Assembly (NCBI RefSeq): GCF_050947335.1
Contig: NC_134991.1
Span: forward strand, 6,076,001-6,140,000
Source of the DNA: Megachile rotundata
Lineage: Eukaryota; Arthropoda; Insecta; Hymenoptera; Megachilidae
Length of the DNA: 64,000 bases
Direction: 5' to 3'
Shown here: one piece after another, positions 1 through 12,456 of the stretch
Layout: the number at the start of each line of letters is the position of its first letter
Position numbering within the stretch: the first letter of the stretch is position 1
Position numbers and translations under genes: made by a program
Notes under the pieces: model-generated
The model's input: the letters and a program-made list of their open reading frames with translations, nothing else
Told to the model about the DNA's origin: nothing
Databases searched by the model: none

Positions 1-3000
1 TTGTTCTCGATTGTTTACGAGCTGTATTGGCTTTGTTCGAATTATACAGCTAGCATTCATCTTCGGTCGATCGTTTTAACCCTTCGTTATATCGTGTTGC
101 AAACACGCTGTGTTCAATAATGTACAATGCAATGTTTGTACCTTGTTGGACATAAATAAACTGCATGTTTTATTGCTACCGAGGTCGTTAAAAGCTATAT
201 CACAGTATCGGGCTTATTGTTATTGCGTTTTGATTAAAAAGCGAGTAAACAAGAAATAGCTCTTGAAACATTTACGTTAATAAACCCGACTATCTGTTAT
301 CATTTCTAACAGTTTAAAATTATATTTCTTTATGAAATTATAAACGAATACTTCTCCTAATACATTTCATGTTGTCTGAAACGTATCTTACTCTTTTTGA
401 AGGCGTGGAGAACAGTGGAATTATGGAAACAAAACTTCAACGAGACAAATAATATCAGGCACGAACATTCCTTATCGGAGTTGCAACGGGGAAAAATAAT
501 TTATTAGCACTATGCATTCCAATTTTACACGCACGACATTCGACGCTAAACGTTACCTTATTCTCTTGATTAAGTCGCGTGTGGTGTCGCAGATAATACA
601 AATTGCGAGGAAAATTTGACGTTACACCCTTCATGCACGAAAATGATATTAATGGTGATTCCACGTTTCAGTTTTTACAGTTTCAAATTTAATAAATTTA
701 ATAAATTATCTCGAGTTTTAATTTACCCTCGAAGTTAAGAAGACTATGATCACGCTTGATTTTTGTATAACTTGTGATGTCTCAAGTTTCAGTGAAGAAC
801 AAATTAAAAAACAAATTAAATTTGAAAAACAAATTGAAGCAAGGAGATATTAATGACTTCCACGCTGAACCCTTTGGTTTATTTTGGAAATGAGTGCATC
901 AGAACAACTGAAGTTTCAATTTTTATGATATAATCACATATGACCATTCATTATGAATCGTATTTTGTTTATAAAACTGTATCGTCATGTTCATTGATCA
1001 GCTTTCAAAACAATCTTGATTAGATTTCGAGAGATAAATGACGAGTGCACATGCGAAGTTTTGCAAGGTCTTTAACCCTTTCGCTGCGAATGTGTACATC
1101 CTCTGTAGTTATTTAGTATCATCCTCCATTTAGTAATATTCAATTTGCAGAAACGTACTGTTAATTCTGTACATTCTGTACAAACGTACTGTTAATTCTG
1201 TACATCAAATATTCCAATCAACCATCAATCGAATATACTGCAATTAACGATATCAAACACATTACATAATTAACCAAAAAAGACTTGGAATACAGAGAGT
1301 TGAGCAATATTTGAGAAGAGTGTAATGTGCAAAATGTAAAGCATTGTTGGGTATAAAGAATTTGCAAGACGGTAACGAAAGTTTAATCTGCGTCGATTGA
1401 TCTTTCGAAACAAAGAAGATCACATGACTCGGCGGAGCCGTGAAAAATCGCGATAGTGTTGGCTGTTGCAACACGAAATTATGCTATTGCGACCGGTCGG
1501 ACAAATTCGCGTGCTTGTAGCTCGCATACATGGAAGCCGGATTTTATCCTGGTGGAGCGGGAGCCAGGTAGCAAGCGTCTCGTGGAAGAAGACTCGTATT
1601 AGGCAGCGAAACAAATTGCGCCCCCGACAATCTCCACGGACGATCTATCCTTGGGCCCAGCCGGGATAGTCAAGAATCATGTTTCGCCGAGAACTCGCTG
1701 CCCCGTTCTCCCCAGGGAGCGAGAAAGGAAGGTAGATGGCCGGGAGAACTGGCCCCCACGTGTTCTCGTCCTTCTCTAACCGTCGAGGAAACTGGGTCGT
1801 CCCTTAATGATCGTTATTAATTGTTCTTACAACACTCGGAATTACCCAGCTTAATCCGTATCTATGAACATCTAACTTTTTCGAAATGGTTATGTTACCT
1901 CGTCGAAATTTATAATAAAGAACTTTAATGTACGCGCAGCGGATACGGATAATGGACGTCGGGTAAAAACCGACAGTGATTCACTTTTATTTCTGTAACA
2001 CTACTCGTTTATTACTGCCACAGGGAATTTAAGTCGGACAATTCGAATTTTCGTACTTCTGAATTTATAGAGTATTTTTAATTCACCGAATTGATAAGTT
2101 ATTAAATTATGAAATTGCTAAATGACCTAAATTCAGAATGTACATACATTAAGCAATATCGAAAGGTTGTAACCATTAAGCTTACATCGCCGGCGGCAGT
2201 TACCTATTTAAGAAACATATACACATTTTATCGATCAATAATTTTCATCAGATCCGTACGATTAGACCATAGCTGTCTCTCTGCGGTTCGTTCCTTTCAT
2301 TCGATACCGCAGAACATGAAATCGCCATTGAAACTGTCATTTTTGCATTCGCGTAACTGTCGACAAATTCTCATCGCATTCCTCGCAGTTCTAACATTCA
2401 GAATCCAGTTAACCTTTCTAACAGATAACATCGAACATTATATTCCAGCAATACCCTCCAGGTGTATCGAAGATAGAACATGGAACTGTTCGAATGATCA
2501 AGCAGGAACTAATTCGTGCTCGAACGACGGAAGAAAAATTTCTCCATCGATTCTTAACACGCAGAACGCTTACGGGACACGTTTAATTCGAAGCTGGCGG
2601 CGATATATCGCATGATACGAACATTGATTTTCGTGACGTCTTTCGGGGCCATACTTCGATTTTCGGTAAGAAATTTGTTCCAGCGATTTTCAGGATGCGA
2701 TGAAATCCGGCACACATGACGCGAGTATAGATTTATCCCGTGACGTACACGTGGCTTGCAAGCAGCCATATCGAGCGAGCATTGTGGCTCGATCGTTTCG
2801 ATCCGGTTACGACAGAACGGACGATCGGACGCGATACTTATTTAGCGTACCTGGTAATCAGCGACCATAAAAATGAACATAAACCGACACGTTTCGGTAC
2901 GGTAGGTGGACATGATGGCACGAGGGAGAAAAAGGGGAATCTGCCCCCACTCTTGCTCCCCCGTTTAATAGCAATGAGAACCTAAGTTCCGGCAATAAAG

Positions 3001-5768
3001 TCTAAGTGCCAACTCGCATCGTTTACGGGGCTGCTTTTTCTCTCTTAACAACCAAAGGGAGACTCCGTTGGGTTACGGTAAAATCGAGTTTAGGGGGGTC
3101 AACGATTGTCTGCTCCCTTCGATTCAGAGGAAAACCACGTTTTCTTATGTTGGATTCTATTTACTTCCACATCTTTATCGGGAGTTCATAAGTTTTTTTG
3201 TTTGGAGACTTCTGTTTAATTCTTTTTGTTAGAATTAGTAGAATTTCTACTTCATTTTTCTTTAGAGATGTTAGATGCATTTCTTTAAAATTTCAGGCTT
3301 TAAATTAATATACCGTATATGTCATACCATATATGTTAGAATTGTTATATTCGTTTATCAAATTGTCTTAGGTTTTATATGTTTTAACAGGTTGTCTTTG
3401 TGTCTCTACAGAGACTTTTATTTATTGTAATTGGTAATCAGTTATTTTATATTAAGAACATTATTGAATTATTTGTGTCCATATTTTCATGAAACTTGAA
3501 GCTCTTATTTGCTAGAATATATCTATTATTCTGTAACACTTTTATGTTATCAAACATGTGTGAAACAATATATGCTGCAAAACTGATCATCATTAATTAT
3601 GCTTGATAACCATATTAAGAACATAACCATTCATGTACATAGTCATGTTCCTATATTCCCATCTCCCTAGTTAACAATAGAACATTCAACTATTAAAACT
3701 TGCAGCAATTAACAGCACTTGAAAATTTAGCACCAGGCAAAAGAGTCCAATCCGTGAAAAAATTGTGTCGCGTTGCAGTGTCTAATGTCGAAGGTCATAT
3801 TTAGCCCAGTGACTGAAGTGCAGGGGTGTAGAAACGCGATGCGGACTTTGCAAGCCGCGAATCCGGCTCGACCGTTGCACAATACAGTGAAACGCACTTC
3901 ACTCGGGGGCACTCTACTCGAAGAGCGGCTAGATTACGAGGGCAAAGGTACATAGGTGCGACCCGAGTACAACCCACTTTCGTATCTCAAAGGGGAAGGA
4001 TTTATGCGGAGAAAGAGAGAGAGAGTACCGACATGAGCATTTCGCATGAACGATTTCAAACGTGTCCTTAACGGCGACCTCGGAACGCTCTGTCCTTTGA
4101 AAGACGAGTGTACGCGAAAGAAAGGAAACAAAAAGGGAGGAAGGAAATGAAAAAAGTAAGAAGGATAAAATTGCTGGACCCTGATTTTAAAAGCGAGATC
4201 TTCAGGAAAATCTACCCTTTTCCGTAGCGACTTTATAGGTTAGGTTAAGACACATCGATACGCTCGATATTTATGCATGAAGATCTTTTATGCAAAGTCT
4301 CTGCAAAGTCTTTTTAAATTATATCAAATTTTAAGTGATAGTTAAAACAAGAAATAACAGTTTAGATATCTAATTGAAAAGATTATATCTTTAATCTTTG
4401 TGTCTTTTCTAACTTTCTTTTAATTTCTGAATTAAGTAGGTGGCAAGAATCAGAGGTATCCACAAATATTTGACGATGCAGTTCCGAAACTTCGTAACGG
4501 TATTGTCTTCTGACTCGGCGTTTATAGCACGATCGTAAGATACTTTGTACCGCAACAACAGCTATTTGATAAGTTCCGAAAGCTCTTCAACTTCCGGCCA
4601 ACACTATTGTCGCGGATGTAGCCATTTCTTTCTCCGTTGCTTTCGCAGTTTCACCTGTTTTGATGGAGCTACGCGATAAGAAAGGAGAATCGACACGGGT
4701 CGAAGTCGTTACGATCCTGTGAATTGTTCCGGGTGTTACGATACTTCTCTTCTTTTATGGACCAAAGAGAAGGATACTCGTTGTATGCTTGGTTTCCGGC
4801 GCATCGTGAAACACAGTGTCAATATCTTGCTTGAGTTACTCAATTTATATCGGTGGAATAAAGTTTGCGGTCGGTAGACTTGAATGACAATGAAGCGATG
4901 GTATCGAAGATTGTGTAATAAGTTTTTCTCGTTTTTTAAGAAAAATTGTATTCAACATTTTATTCTATATTCATGCATTTATTAGAATACGTGCAAAAAT
5001 ATGATGGTGTGTATATTTTTATGGTGGTGTTAACTTTTTCTCATTATTTACAAATGATGTGGTCATCGATTAAATATTGACTTTCAGCTGATGTCCGCTA
5101 TTTAGAACCATTTGCAATATATTAAATAAAAATTAAATTATAATGAAATGTATCCAGCAACGAGTGTAAAACATTAAAGTGGTAAAACGATCATAAAAGA
5201 AGAATATCTGAATAAAATTTTTACTGTAAGAATTTTTAACTTTGCATAGTAGAATACCTTTACCAATAACCCGTTCGTTAACCATAAAACGACGAGTGGC
5301 CTACAAGAAACTTCTTCCCATTTTCTTTGATCATCAAACTACTTAATTGAAATATCCGATCTTATTAGGGCATAATTTACAAAAAATCTTTCATCTTTAA
5401 CATTGAAGTTCCTTCCTGCTCCATTAACTGTTCAAGGAAGCATCAAAGATCTTCTAATTTCGCTGCAATTTACACAAATTCTTATCGCAATTCCTCGACA
5501 TTATATTTTACCTACTTTCTGTCTATTAGGATGATAACTTTGCTACTATTTAATAAAAATGTTATAGATCTGTTACGAATTCTTGTTGCTGGGTCACATT
5601 ATATTTAAACCTACTTTCTATTGATTCAATAATACTATTGTAATCAATTTACTATCATAAAAATTTCGTAAACTCTGACGTCACTAACATAAATGCTGCA
5701 ATGATAGTTAAGGACCCAAGTCCTAAAAAAATCGTAAGAAACTTTAATAAGTAAATTCTATAAAAATA
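1..5768. other. No gene recognised; AT-rich with small repeats
   Basis: I see no convincing gene here. The longest frames (for example 2109-2615 plus) have no recognisable domain. Small items are a 31-bp direct duplication containing ACGTACTGTTAATTCTGTAC (copies at about 1152 and 1183), a short GA run near 4014-4025, and a solitary TTTAACCCTTTCGCTGCGAA at about 1073 that resembles the end of a TTAA-type transposon but has no visible partner. Minus-strand GT-AG-like sites near 2196 and 2850 have no open exon attached. Confidence 0.5.
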
Positions 5769-5907
5769 AACCTAACCTAAAATTCTATAAACTCAACCTA
5801 ACCTAAAATTCTCTAAACTTAACCTAACCTAAAATTCTATAAACTCAACTTAACCTGAAATTCTATAAGCTCAACCTAACTTAAAATTCTCTAAACTTAA
5901 CCTGACC
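5769..5907. repeat. 26-bp tandem array with CCTAACCTAA core, about 5 copies
   Basis: Units start at 5769, 5795, 5821, 5847 and 5873, exactly 26 bp apart. Each is close to AACCTAACCTAAAATTC followed by TATAAACTC or TCTAAACTT. The variants alternate between TATAAACTC and TCTAAACTT, which suggests duplication of a 52-bp dimer. The core contains two CCTAA words, the complement of the insect telomere repeat TTAGG. Whether it began as an interstitial telomere seed is inference. Later copies are more diverged, with CTTAACCTG in place of CCTAACCTA. Confidence 0.85.
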
Positions 5908-6775
5908 ACGAAATTCTTTCCGATAAAAAATTTTGTCGAGTCTGACAAAAATGAAGAGTGTAGGAAAAACAATCGCGACGAGTGTCTCGCATTTTTTATC
6001 AAAAAGATCTACGAGCCGCAGGACACGATGAAGAACAGCAGCAGAGGCGAGCGAGCCGATTGGTCTCGTTGCGGAGGCTCGAAGCGCAACTGACGTCGGC
6101 GAGGCGGTGCCTTCGCAGATGCACCGGTACACTGCAATTAAATGTGCACGTATAGAGGAACGTTGGCCAGATTTATGCGTCACTGCCGGCTACACGATAT
6201 CTCCATCCCGGTTGCTCGATCGGTTCGCGAGCTTCGAAGCCACTCATCGAATTCTTCGAGAGACAGAGCCACCGATCGCGCGCACCAAACGATCGTCGCG
6301 TATCTCACTCTCGGAGGAGGATACGTTGTCGTTCTTTGATTAACACGTTGCCTGCCACGAGAATGATCGCCGCTGCGTATTTAATTTAGTCGTATATAAC
6401 GAACAAACGGTATATTTTTATTCGTGTGCTTTTCTGTGTTGCATCATGGTCTTACTTTCTCGATATAATCACTACCTTTTTATCTCGTTTAATTATTTTT
6501 CAGGGAGATTTTTAAAAGCATTTATGGAAACTTTTTGAGTATTTATTTTTTTAGTGGAACGTAGTTTTTATTTGTAATGACGTGTACAGATATTCGTCAA
6601 AAGGGAGACTTGTGACATAAGGAGACTTCATCATTGCAATCCCCTAAGTTAAACAATTGTAATGGACAAGTTAAAATGTAATAAGTTAATTTCGACTAGA
6701 AATAATTAGTTAAACTATAGTTAATAATGATCCTTAACGAAGGAACAATCTGTGAAATAGTATCTGGAAATGGTT
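5908..6775. other. No gene; lone TTAACACGTTG motif at about 6339
   Basis: The GC-richer part, 6000-6340, carries overlapping chance frames on both strands with no recognisable domain. At about 6339 the sequence TTAACACGTTGCCTGCCACG closely resembles the end of the MITE at 21639. No matching inverted end was found downstream, so this is at most a decayed element or a coincidence. Confidence 0.4.
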
Positions 6776-7046
6776 TTAACCGTCTGTTAATTATGTGTCA
6801 TGTCAATTCATCATCATGTCTTTGAGACAAATCCGACACATGATGCACTCGTTCCTCAACAATGATCAATTTTACTCGAATTTTTAATATGCCTCAATTT
6901 GGAGTTTAAGTCCTCTTATGATTTGCATAGTCAATTGCGTAATACCATATTAACATATTAACTTCCTTTGTCTGTTTTAATATTGTAGCTATGATAAGTT
7001 AGTTTCAACTGACGCACCTAATAAATGAATTAATGCAAGGGGTAAA
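6776..7046. mobile_element. Decayed TTAA-type MITE, relative of the 23.1-kb copy
   Basis: This stretch aligns along its length with the intact element at 23099-23346. Shared blocks are ATGATGCACT near the left, a TTTAAGTCC / TTTAGGTCC block in the middle, and a right part with CTTTGT..GTTTTAAT..T.TAGC, GTTAGT, ACTGACGCA and AATAAATG. The left edge is TTAACCG. The right edge is decayed to AAGGGGTAAA, where the intact copy has GAAGGGGTTAA. There is no coding capacity. Confidence 0.6.
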
Positions 7047-9825
7047 CTGTAATATTTCATGATCCTGGTCAATAAATGGTTTCATGAATTATTTTCAATG
7101 AAATGTAAAAAGAAAGAATACATTTTAGATATAACTGAGTATTGTAAAAAAATTGGTTCTCTCATTGTCAGTCTATGAATAATTCAAGAGTTACATTTGG
7201 AGTGGCAATAACCGCTAATAATTATTCATATCGCACATTATTGAGCTATTGAAATATGATTATTCTACACAAATAACTATTATTCCCGTGCGAATAAACA
7301 CACGAATAATGATCACTAAATCATCGATTAAACACATCGTACAACGATATCATAAATGGTAAGCGTAAAAGGGAACAAAACTTGACCAGCATACGTATCG
7401 CAACAAAACCATTTATCAATACAGTTTGTGATCATCGTTCATCCACACCCTGGAACGAATCGATCAAGCCGGAGGGTTCGACGATATGGATTTCAGATTG
7501 AACTTTTACCAGCTCTATTCTTCCGCGGGTCTCAAGTGTACAAACGTAGGAGTTGGAAAGCACACGATTCGTTTCCAACGGGGGAATGTGTCGATCTGCG
7601 ATACCGCTTTTCGATGAAAACTTGAAAAGAGCTTTTTCCGGCAATGGGATGGATGACCAACGGGGAGGTGGCCAAAAGTATTATTGGATAAGTTCGAACG
7701 ATTTCTTGTAGAAGTCGTATGAAGTCGGTGTTGTGTTCTGAGCAAAGAACACCACTTTCGTCGCGGTTTCCATCGTTTGACGGGTGTACCTAAAACGATC
7801 GCCCATCCCAGAACCCGCTAAAAACGTTGTACTGCCCGCGAAAGAAGAAATATAACCTGTTTTTCATGTCATCCGAATTCCGCAAAAGATAGAACCACGG
7901 CAATGTCACTTTGCCTCTAGAACCACTTAATGCGAGCGAGTTGAATGAATCACAGATAAAAGTGCACGCTGGATGCAACGTTGGAATGCGGCCAAAAAGC
8001 TTGAAAACCGAGTTACATCGCAAAGGGGAAACATTGTTGCTGCTACGCGAAGGATAACAAAGTTTAAACGCTGAATAGCTACAGGAGTACAATGTACGTG
8101 GTTCAACGAACTTTTTTAATTCGGAAACAAACATGTCACCTAATGAGCCGACGCAACATTATTTATTGCGGACGTTTCGGTGTTTGGAAGTTATGTTAAA
8201 CTCTCGGGAAATCGTAAATACTTAAATATACTTTTTCAACGAAATACAAGAGTTGAATGTACGAAGTTCAAAAATTAAGTTTCAGGGAATTAAAGTTTTA
8301 ACTTCAAAAAGTTCTAACAGGAATTATAATAAGTTTTCGAAATTCCAAAATGCAAGTTTCGAAGTCGTAAAATAAATTTAAAAAATTAACCGAACTCCAA
8401 ATTTGCAAATTGAAGGACCAAAATGTTATGTAAGGTTCTCCCAGTTATTTTTAAGCGAAGAAACCTCGTATTGGCTTATTTTCTGATAACGAATGCTCTG
8501 AACAAACAAGTAGAACGAACAATAGTTCGAGCAGATCTTCAAAGAGAATAACAAGATGTTTGCAGATCCGTAGCTTGAAGAAATTAATGGCGAAAGATCG
8601 ATATAGTATTCCTGGTACGGAAAATCGTCGATGTAAAAGCCAGGCGCATCTTGACGGAACAAGGTTGCAGATGCAAGAAACTGGGTTACTCGTTCGTCCA
8701 ATATCCCGCTTAATCTACGACCCGCGATTCCTCTTCTTCCGTTCTGGCTCTTTCATTTTACACGTCACTCCTCTGTCGACAATCGGGAGCGTACTTTCTC
8801 ATCGCATTGTTTCCCCTCTGTTCTCAATTAAGAAGGCAAACTGCACGACAGAAAATCAAGAAACTCGAGCTTGCTCTCGAGACAGCGTTACAAATGCCTT
8901 TTCCCTCGTTCAAACAGACAGTGTACTCGCATTTTCGTGTCACACAGAAAGGGAGCTCGGAACAACATGCAACTTTCTAATTATTATTTCCAAACCTTCT
9001 CGAATTCGTAAAAAATCGGGAAGTTTCCCTCGGACGAATAAATTAACTTCATCGATCGATTCGCCAACACAGAGCAGCTTCGCGAAAGGGTTAATTAAAA
9101 AATCACTCTTCCAAACGTAAGCAAAATGAAAAAACGGAGCGCTTTTAAACGGAGAGACAGGAGAAAAAAAAGGGTGAACAGAGAGAACAGGTTGAGAAAG
9201 GACGAAGGTACAAAGAGAAAGGGCGGTGTAACTCGTGTGTCTGAATGTACGCAAAATGACACCGGGGGCAGTCGGTCGAAAGGGCCCCCCACATACACCG
9301 GGCGGACCTTTTAGAAAAAAGTCACGGATCAGAAAAGAGGCTAGGGTCCAAGTCGAAGTAGTGGGTAAAGGGGAGAAACGTCGAGGAGAGGTAGAAAGTC
9401 TATATCGAAAGAGTCCGCGTTTAGCTCCGATCGTACCTTTATTTTTATTTGCGCTTCGTTGTTGATGTTCATGTAGGGCTTCGAAAAGATCTATCCCCGC
9501 CTTTCGTTTATCTCTTTTTCGTTGAAAAAAGGCAGCCAGGCGGCGAGTAAGATAGAGAGGTTGCGGCGGCGAAGGACGATAAAAAAGAAGGCAACCGATT
9601 CTTGCGGGAATTTGTACCGTCCATGAGAACCATCCTTTTTCCATCCAAGTCTATGCTTTATCCAGGTTAAATTTTGCATCCACTTTCGGGGTAATTTAAG
9701 GAACTCTATGGTTAAACAATTTGAGAATTTTGGGATTTTATTGTGTGATTTTATTTGCAAATTTTTATTGTGGAATTTGGGGATTTCTTGTTTTGAGGTT
9801 TGATGAAGTTGCATATTAAAACATT
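7047..9825. other. No gene recognised; GC-rich block with chance frames
   Basis: Several 60-234-residue frames overlap on both strands between 7430 and 9650. The longest are minus 8940-9644 and plus 8560-9120. They are low in complexity, rich in Arg/Lys or Ser/Pro/Phe, and share the same DNA antisense to one another, as expected of purine-rich, stop-poor DNA. I could not define a credible exon. 8250-8420 has a mild AAGTTTC/AATTT periodicity of the kind described at 9826. Confidence 0.45.
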
Positions 9826-10170
9826 TGCAGACTTAAAAATTCCAGATAGGTATTTGAGAATGTGGAAGTTTAGGAATATATGTAGGATTTTGAAAGTTGA
9901 TAATGTGGAGACTTGGGAATATAGAAATTTAGGGATTTTTAAATCTGAGAGCGTGGGAGCTTGAAAACTTAGAAATTTAAAAATGTAGAAAGTGAAGAAT
10001 ACATAAATTTAGAAATTTAAAAATAAGAGAGCGTAGAAATTTTGAAAATTGCAAATGTGAAAATTTAAAAATACGGAAGTTTGAGACCCTGACAAACTGT
10101 AACCTTGACATACTTAAAAATGAACAAACCTGAAAATTTAATAATGTAGTAAAATTGGAGAATAGGTGAA
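9826..10170. repeat. Degenerate ~11-bp AATTTAGAAATTT-type repeat
   Basis: This is a run of short imperfect units such as GAAATTTAGGGATTT, GTGGAAGTTTAGGAAT and GAAATTTAAAAAT with a rough 10-12-bp beat. Similar runs lie at 25925-26040, 39545-39706, 41145-41290, 47520-47706 and 62870-63115. The minus-strand frame over the right part, rich in FxFxKF, is a by-product of the repeat. Confidence 0.6.
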
Positions 10171-11780
10171 ACTCGCCACGCGTTATATCGCCGAGTGAGG
10201 AATAGAATCGATTTCCCATCGGCAGCGTTCATCAAAAGATCTCAATAGGAAGGAAAATAATTGCACGCATGCTCAAAGAGCAATTACAGGATAGAAGATC
10301 GATTGTATCGAATGTACGGAACAACATATACGCATTTGTAACCGAAGCATTGCTCTGTAACGTAATAGAACGCTTGGGGGTAACAAGAAACACGAGTTCA
10401 GATTCAGAATGGATGCAACGCAGTCTTTGGTAACGGGCAAGCGAAATTAACAAGGGCATTATCATTGGACTCAATTTCTGATGATAGTGATTCGAAACAT
10501 GCTCCCGGGCAAACCGCCGTTTCGGACATTTCTCTGATTGGTTTCGATACGCGGCGGAATCAAGAGGCAAGTCGTAGCAGTTTGTGGCAATCCGTGGCTG
10601 GCCAATGATGGCGGAATTTAATAAAGGGAATGATTACGTTCACCGCAAATCAGTATTGAAATGCGTTCGACTGACTTTGACGAATCGAGAATGCCGCGAG
10701 TGATCTCCGTTGTTCTGTTCACCACCCGCAAGATATACCAATTTAATTAATATCGTGAAATGTATCGCTACCGATCAAAACAGATAGATACCAGCCGTTA
10801 TTGTGTTGCGTACAACGCGTCGATTGTCACTGTTTAGTGATAACAATTACCTAATCTGTCATTAATTAGGTCACTTGGACGAACTTCATTTGGGATGTTG
10901 TTTGGATAATTCATCTAATACTGTTTGATACGATTGTCATAATTAGGTATATCGAATACCTTTTGTTATGGTGCTTGTATTACGGACGCCTTATTAGCAA
11001 ATATCGGACTGATTCAATTTGATGTAAATGATGACATTCAGATGACGTTCAGATACAAATGATGACAACAGACATATGTTGATTATACCTAAATAATTGT
11101 ATTTCAAATGTTAATATCAACATATTTACTATTTAATTAGTTGTCATTTCTTCTTTATAAGTACGTTCGCCAACAGTCAATTGTTTAATTATAATACTTG
11201 CATGTGATTTCAATTTTGTTAAAATACAAAATGATGGAAAGACACAGTATCAATTATTTCACAAAAATAAATGAATACTGATCAATGAATATAATAGTTG
11301 GTGACTAATCAATTAGATATTTATTATTCTGTTGACCATGATAAAGATATACATGTATGTAATTTGAAAGATAGATTGATTGTATGAACCTCACGTGTTA
11401 TTTTCACATTATCAAAGTTTGATGAGACAATGGAACCGAAAGATCAGGGCGAATGATTTAACGATGCAGCAAGAGGAAACGGCGGTTTTCCAGTTGCCCC
11501 GTTCGCATAGACGTTTTTATATTGCCATCGAGACAGCTGCTACTTCCCTCAGGACCAGGAAGAAAGCTTTCCACGAAAGAAAGAAAGGAGTGCGGAAGAA
11601 AAGCGTTATTGTTCGGTACATTACCGTGCATGCAAGCCAACAATTAGCGTTACAGTCTGTATATCGGAAACTGTCGAAAAAGAAATATCGCACAAAGAAA
11701 TCCACCGATGATTCTTCTTTGATGCTCGAATTTTTGCATTTGTCGACACGAAACGGGAGAAAATGTTTGGGAGAGAAACG
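10171..11780. other. No gene recognised
   Basis: The sequence is AT-rich with a slightly GC-richer part at 11440-11780, directly before the 16-bp array. The 203-residue plus frame 11380-11991 and several minus frames run into the array. Their repeated tails (EYTTRG-like) come from the repeat, so I do not call them genes. Confidence 0.45.
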
Positions 11781-12456
11781 GACGCGTGGCGATGTGACGT
11801 GTGGAGTATGTGTGGAGTATTCGACACGTAGGATTCACAGCGCGTTGAGTATTCAACGCATGGAATTTACTACGTGTGAAGTACTCAGCCCGTGGAATAT
11901 TCAACGCATGGAATATACAACGCGTGGAGTATTCGGCGCGTGGAATATTCAACGTATGGAGTATACAACGCGTGGAATATTCGACACGTAGAATATTCCA
12001 TACGTGGAGTATACAACGCGTGGAGTATTCGACGCGTAGAATATTCGACACGTGGAGTATACAACGCGTGGAATTTACTACGCATGGAATATACGACGCG
12101 TGGAGTACTCGGTGCGTAGAATATTCAACGCGTGGAGTATACAACGCGTGGAGTTTACTACGCATGGAATATACGACGCGTGGAGTACTCGGTGCGTAGA
12201 ATATTCAACGCGTGGAGTATACAACGCGTGGAATTTACTACGCGTGGATTACTCGACGCGCAGAATATTTAACGCGTAGAGTATACAACGCGAGGAATTT
12301 ACTACGCATCGAATTCACAACGCGCCGAGTTCACAACGCACCGAGTACCCAATGCACCAAGTACACAACGCGTCAAATATTCGACGCGTGAAATACACAA
12401 CGCATGAAGTACTCAACTCCCCAAGAACACATCATCTATTCGACACGTGGAATTGA
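11781..12456. repeat. 16-bp minisatellite, ACGCGT family, array A
   Basis: About 40 units of roughly 16 bp, consensus GGAATATACAACGCGT, with the second half varying between AACGCGT, GACGCGT, GACACGT, TACGCAT and GGTGCGT. The array is cleanest between 11880 and 12300 and fades at both edges. Internal variants repeat in order: 12052-12150 and 12148-12246 are nearly the same, which points to duplication of 96-bp (6-unit) blocks. At least five reading frames stay open because the unit carries no stop. The core is shared with arrays at 38.2 kb (same strand) and 61.3-62.2 kb (opposite strand). Confidence 0.95.

Noticed and set aside
1073..1095. TTTAACCCTTTCGCTGCGAA resembling a MITE end
   Set aside because: No inverted partner within 2 kb; a similar word at 9081-9093 is 8 kb away and not a convincing match.
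2109..2615. 168-codon plus-strand frame
   Set aside because: Composition matches random translation; no domain, signal peptide or conserved motif.
8940..9644. 234-codon minus-strand frame
   Set aside because: Purine-rich DNA with opposing open frames on the plus strand; no domain, no splice sites, Arg/Phe/Pro-rich by composition.
11876..12279. Several overlapping 'EYSTRGVYNAW' repeat frames on both strands
   Set aside because: The result of a stop-free 16-bp tandem unit; open in at least five frames at once.
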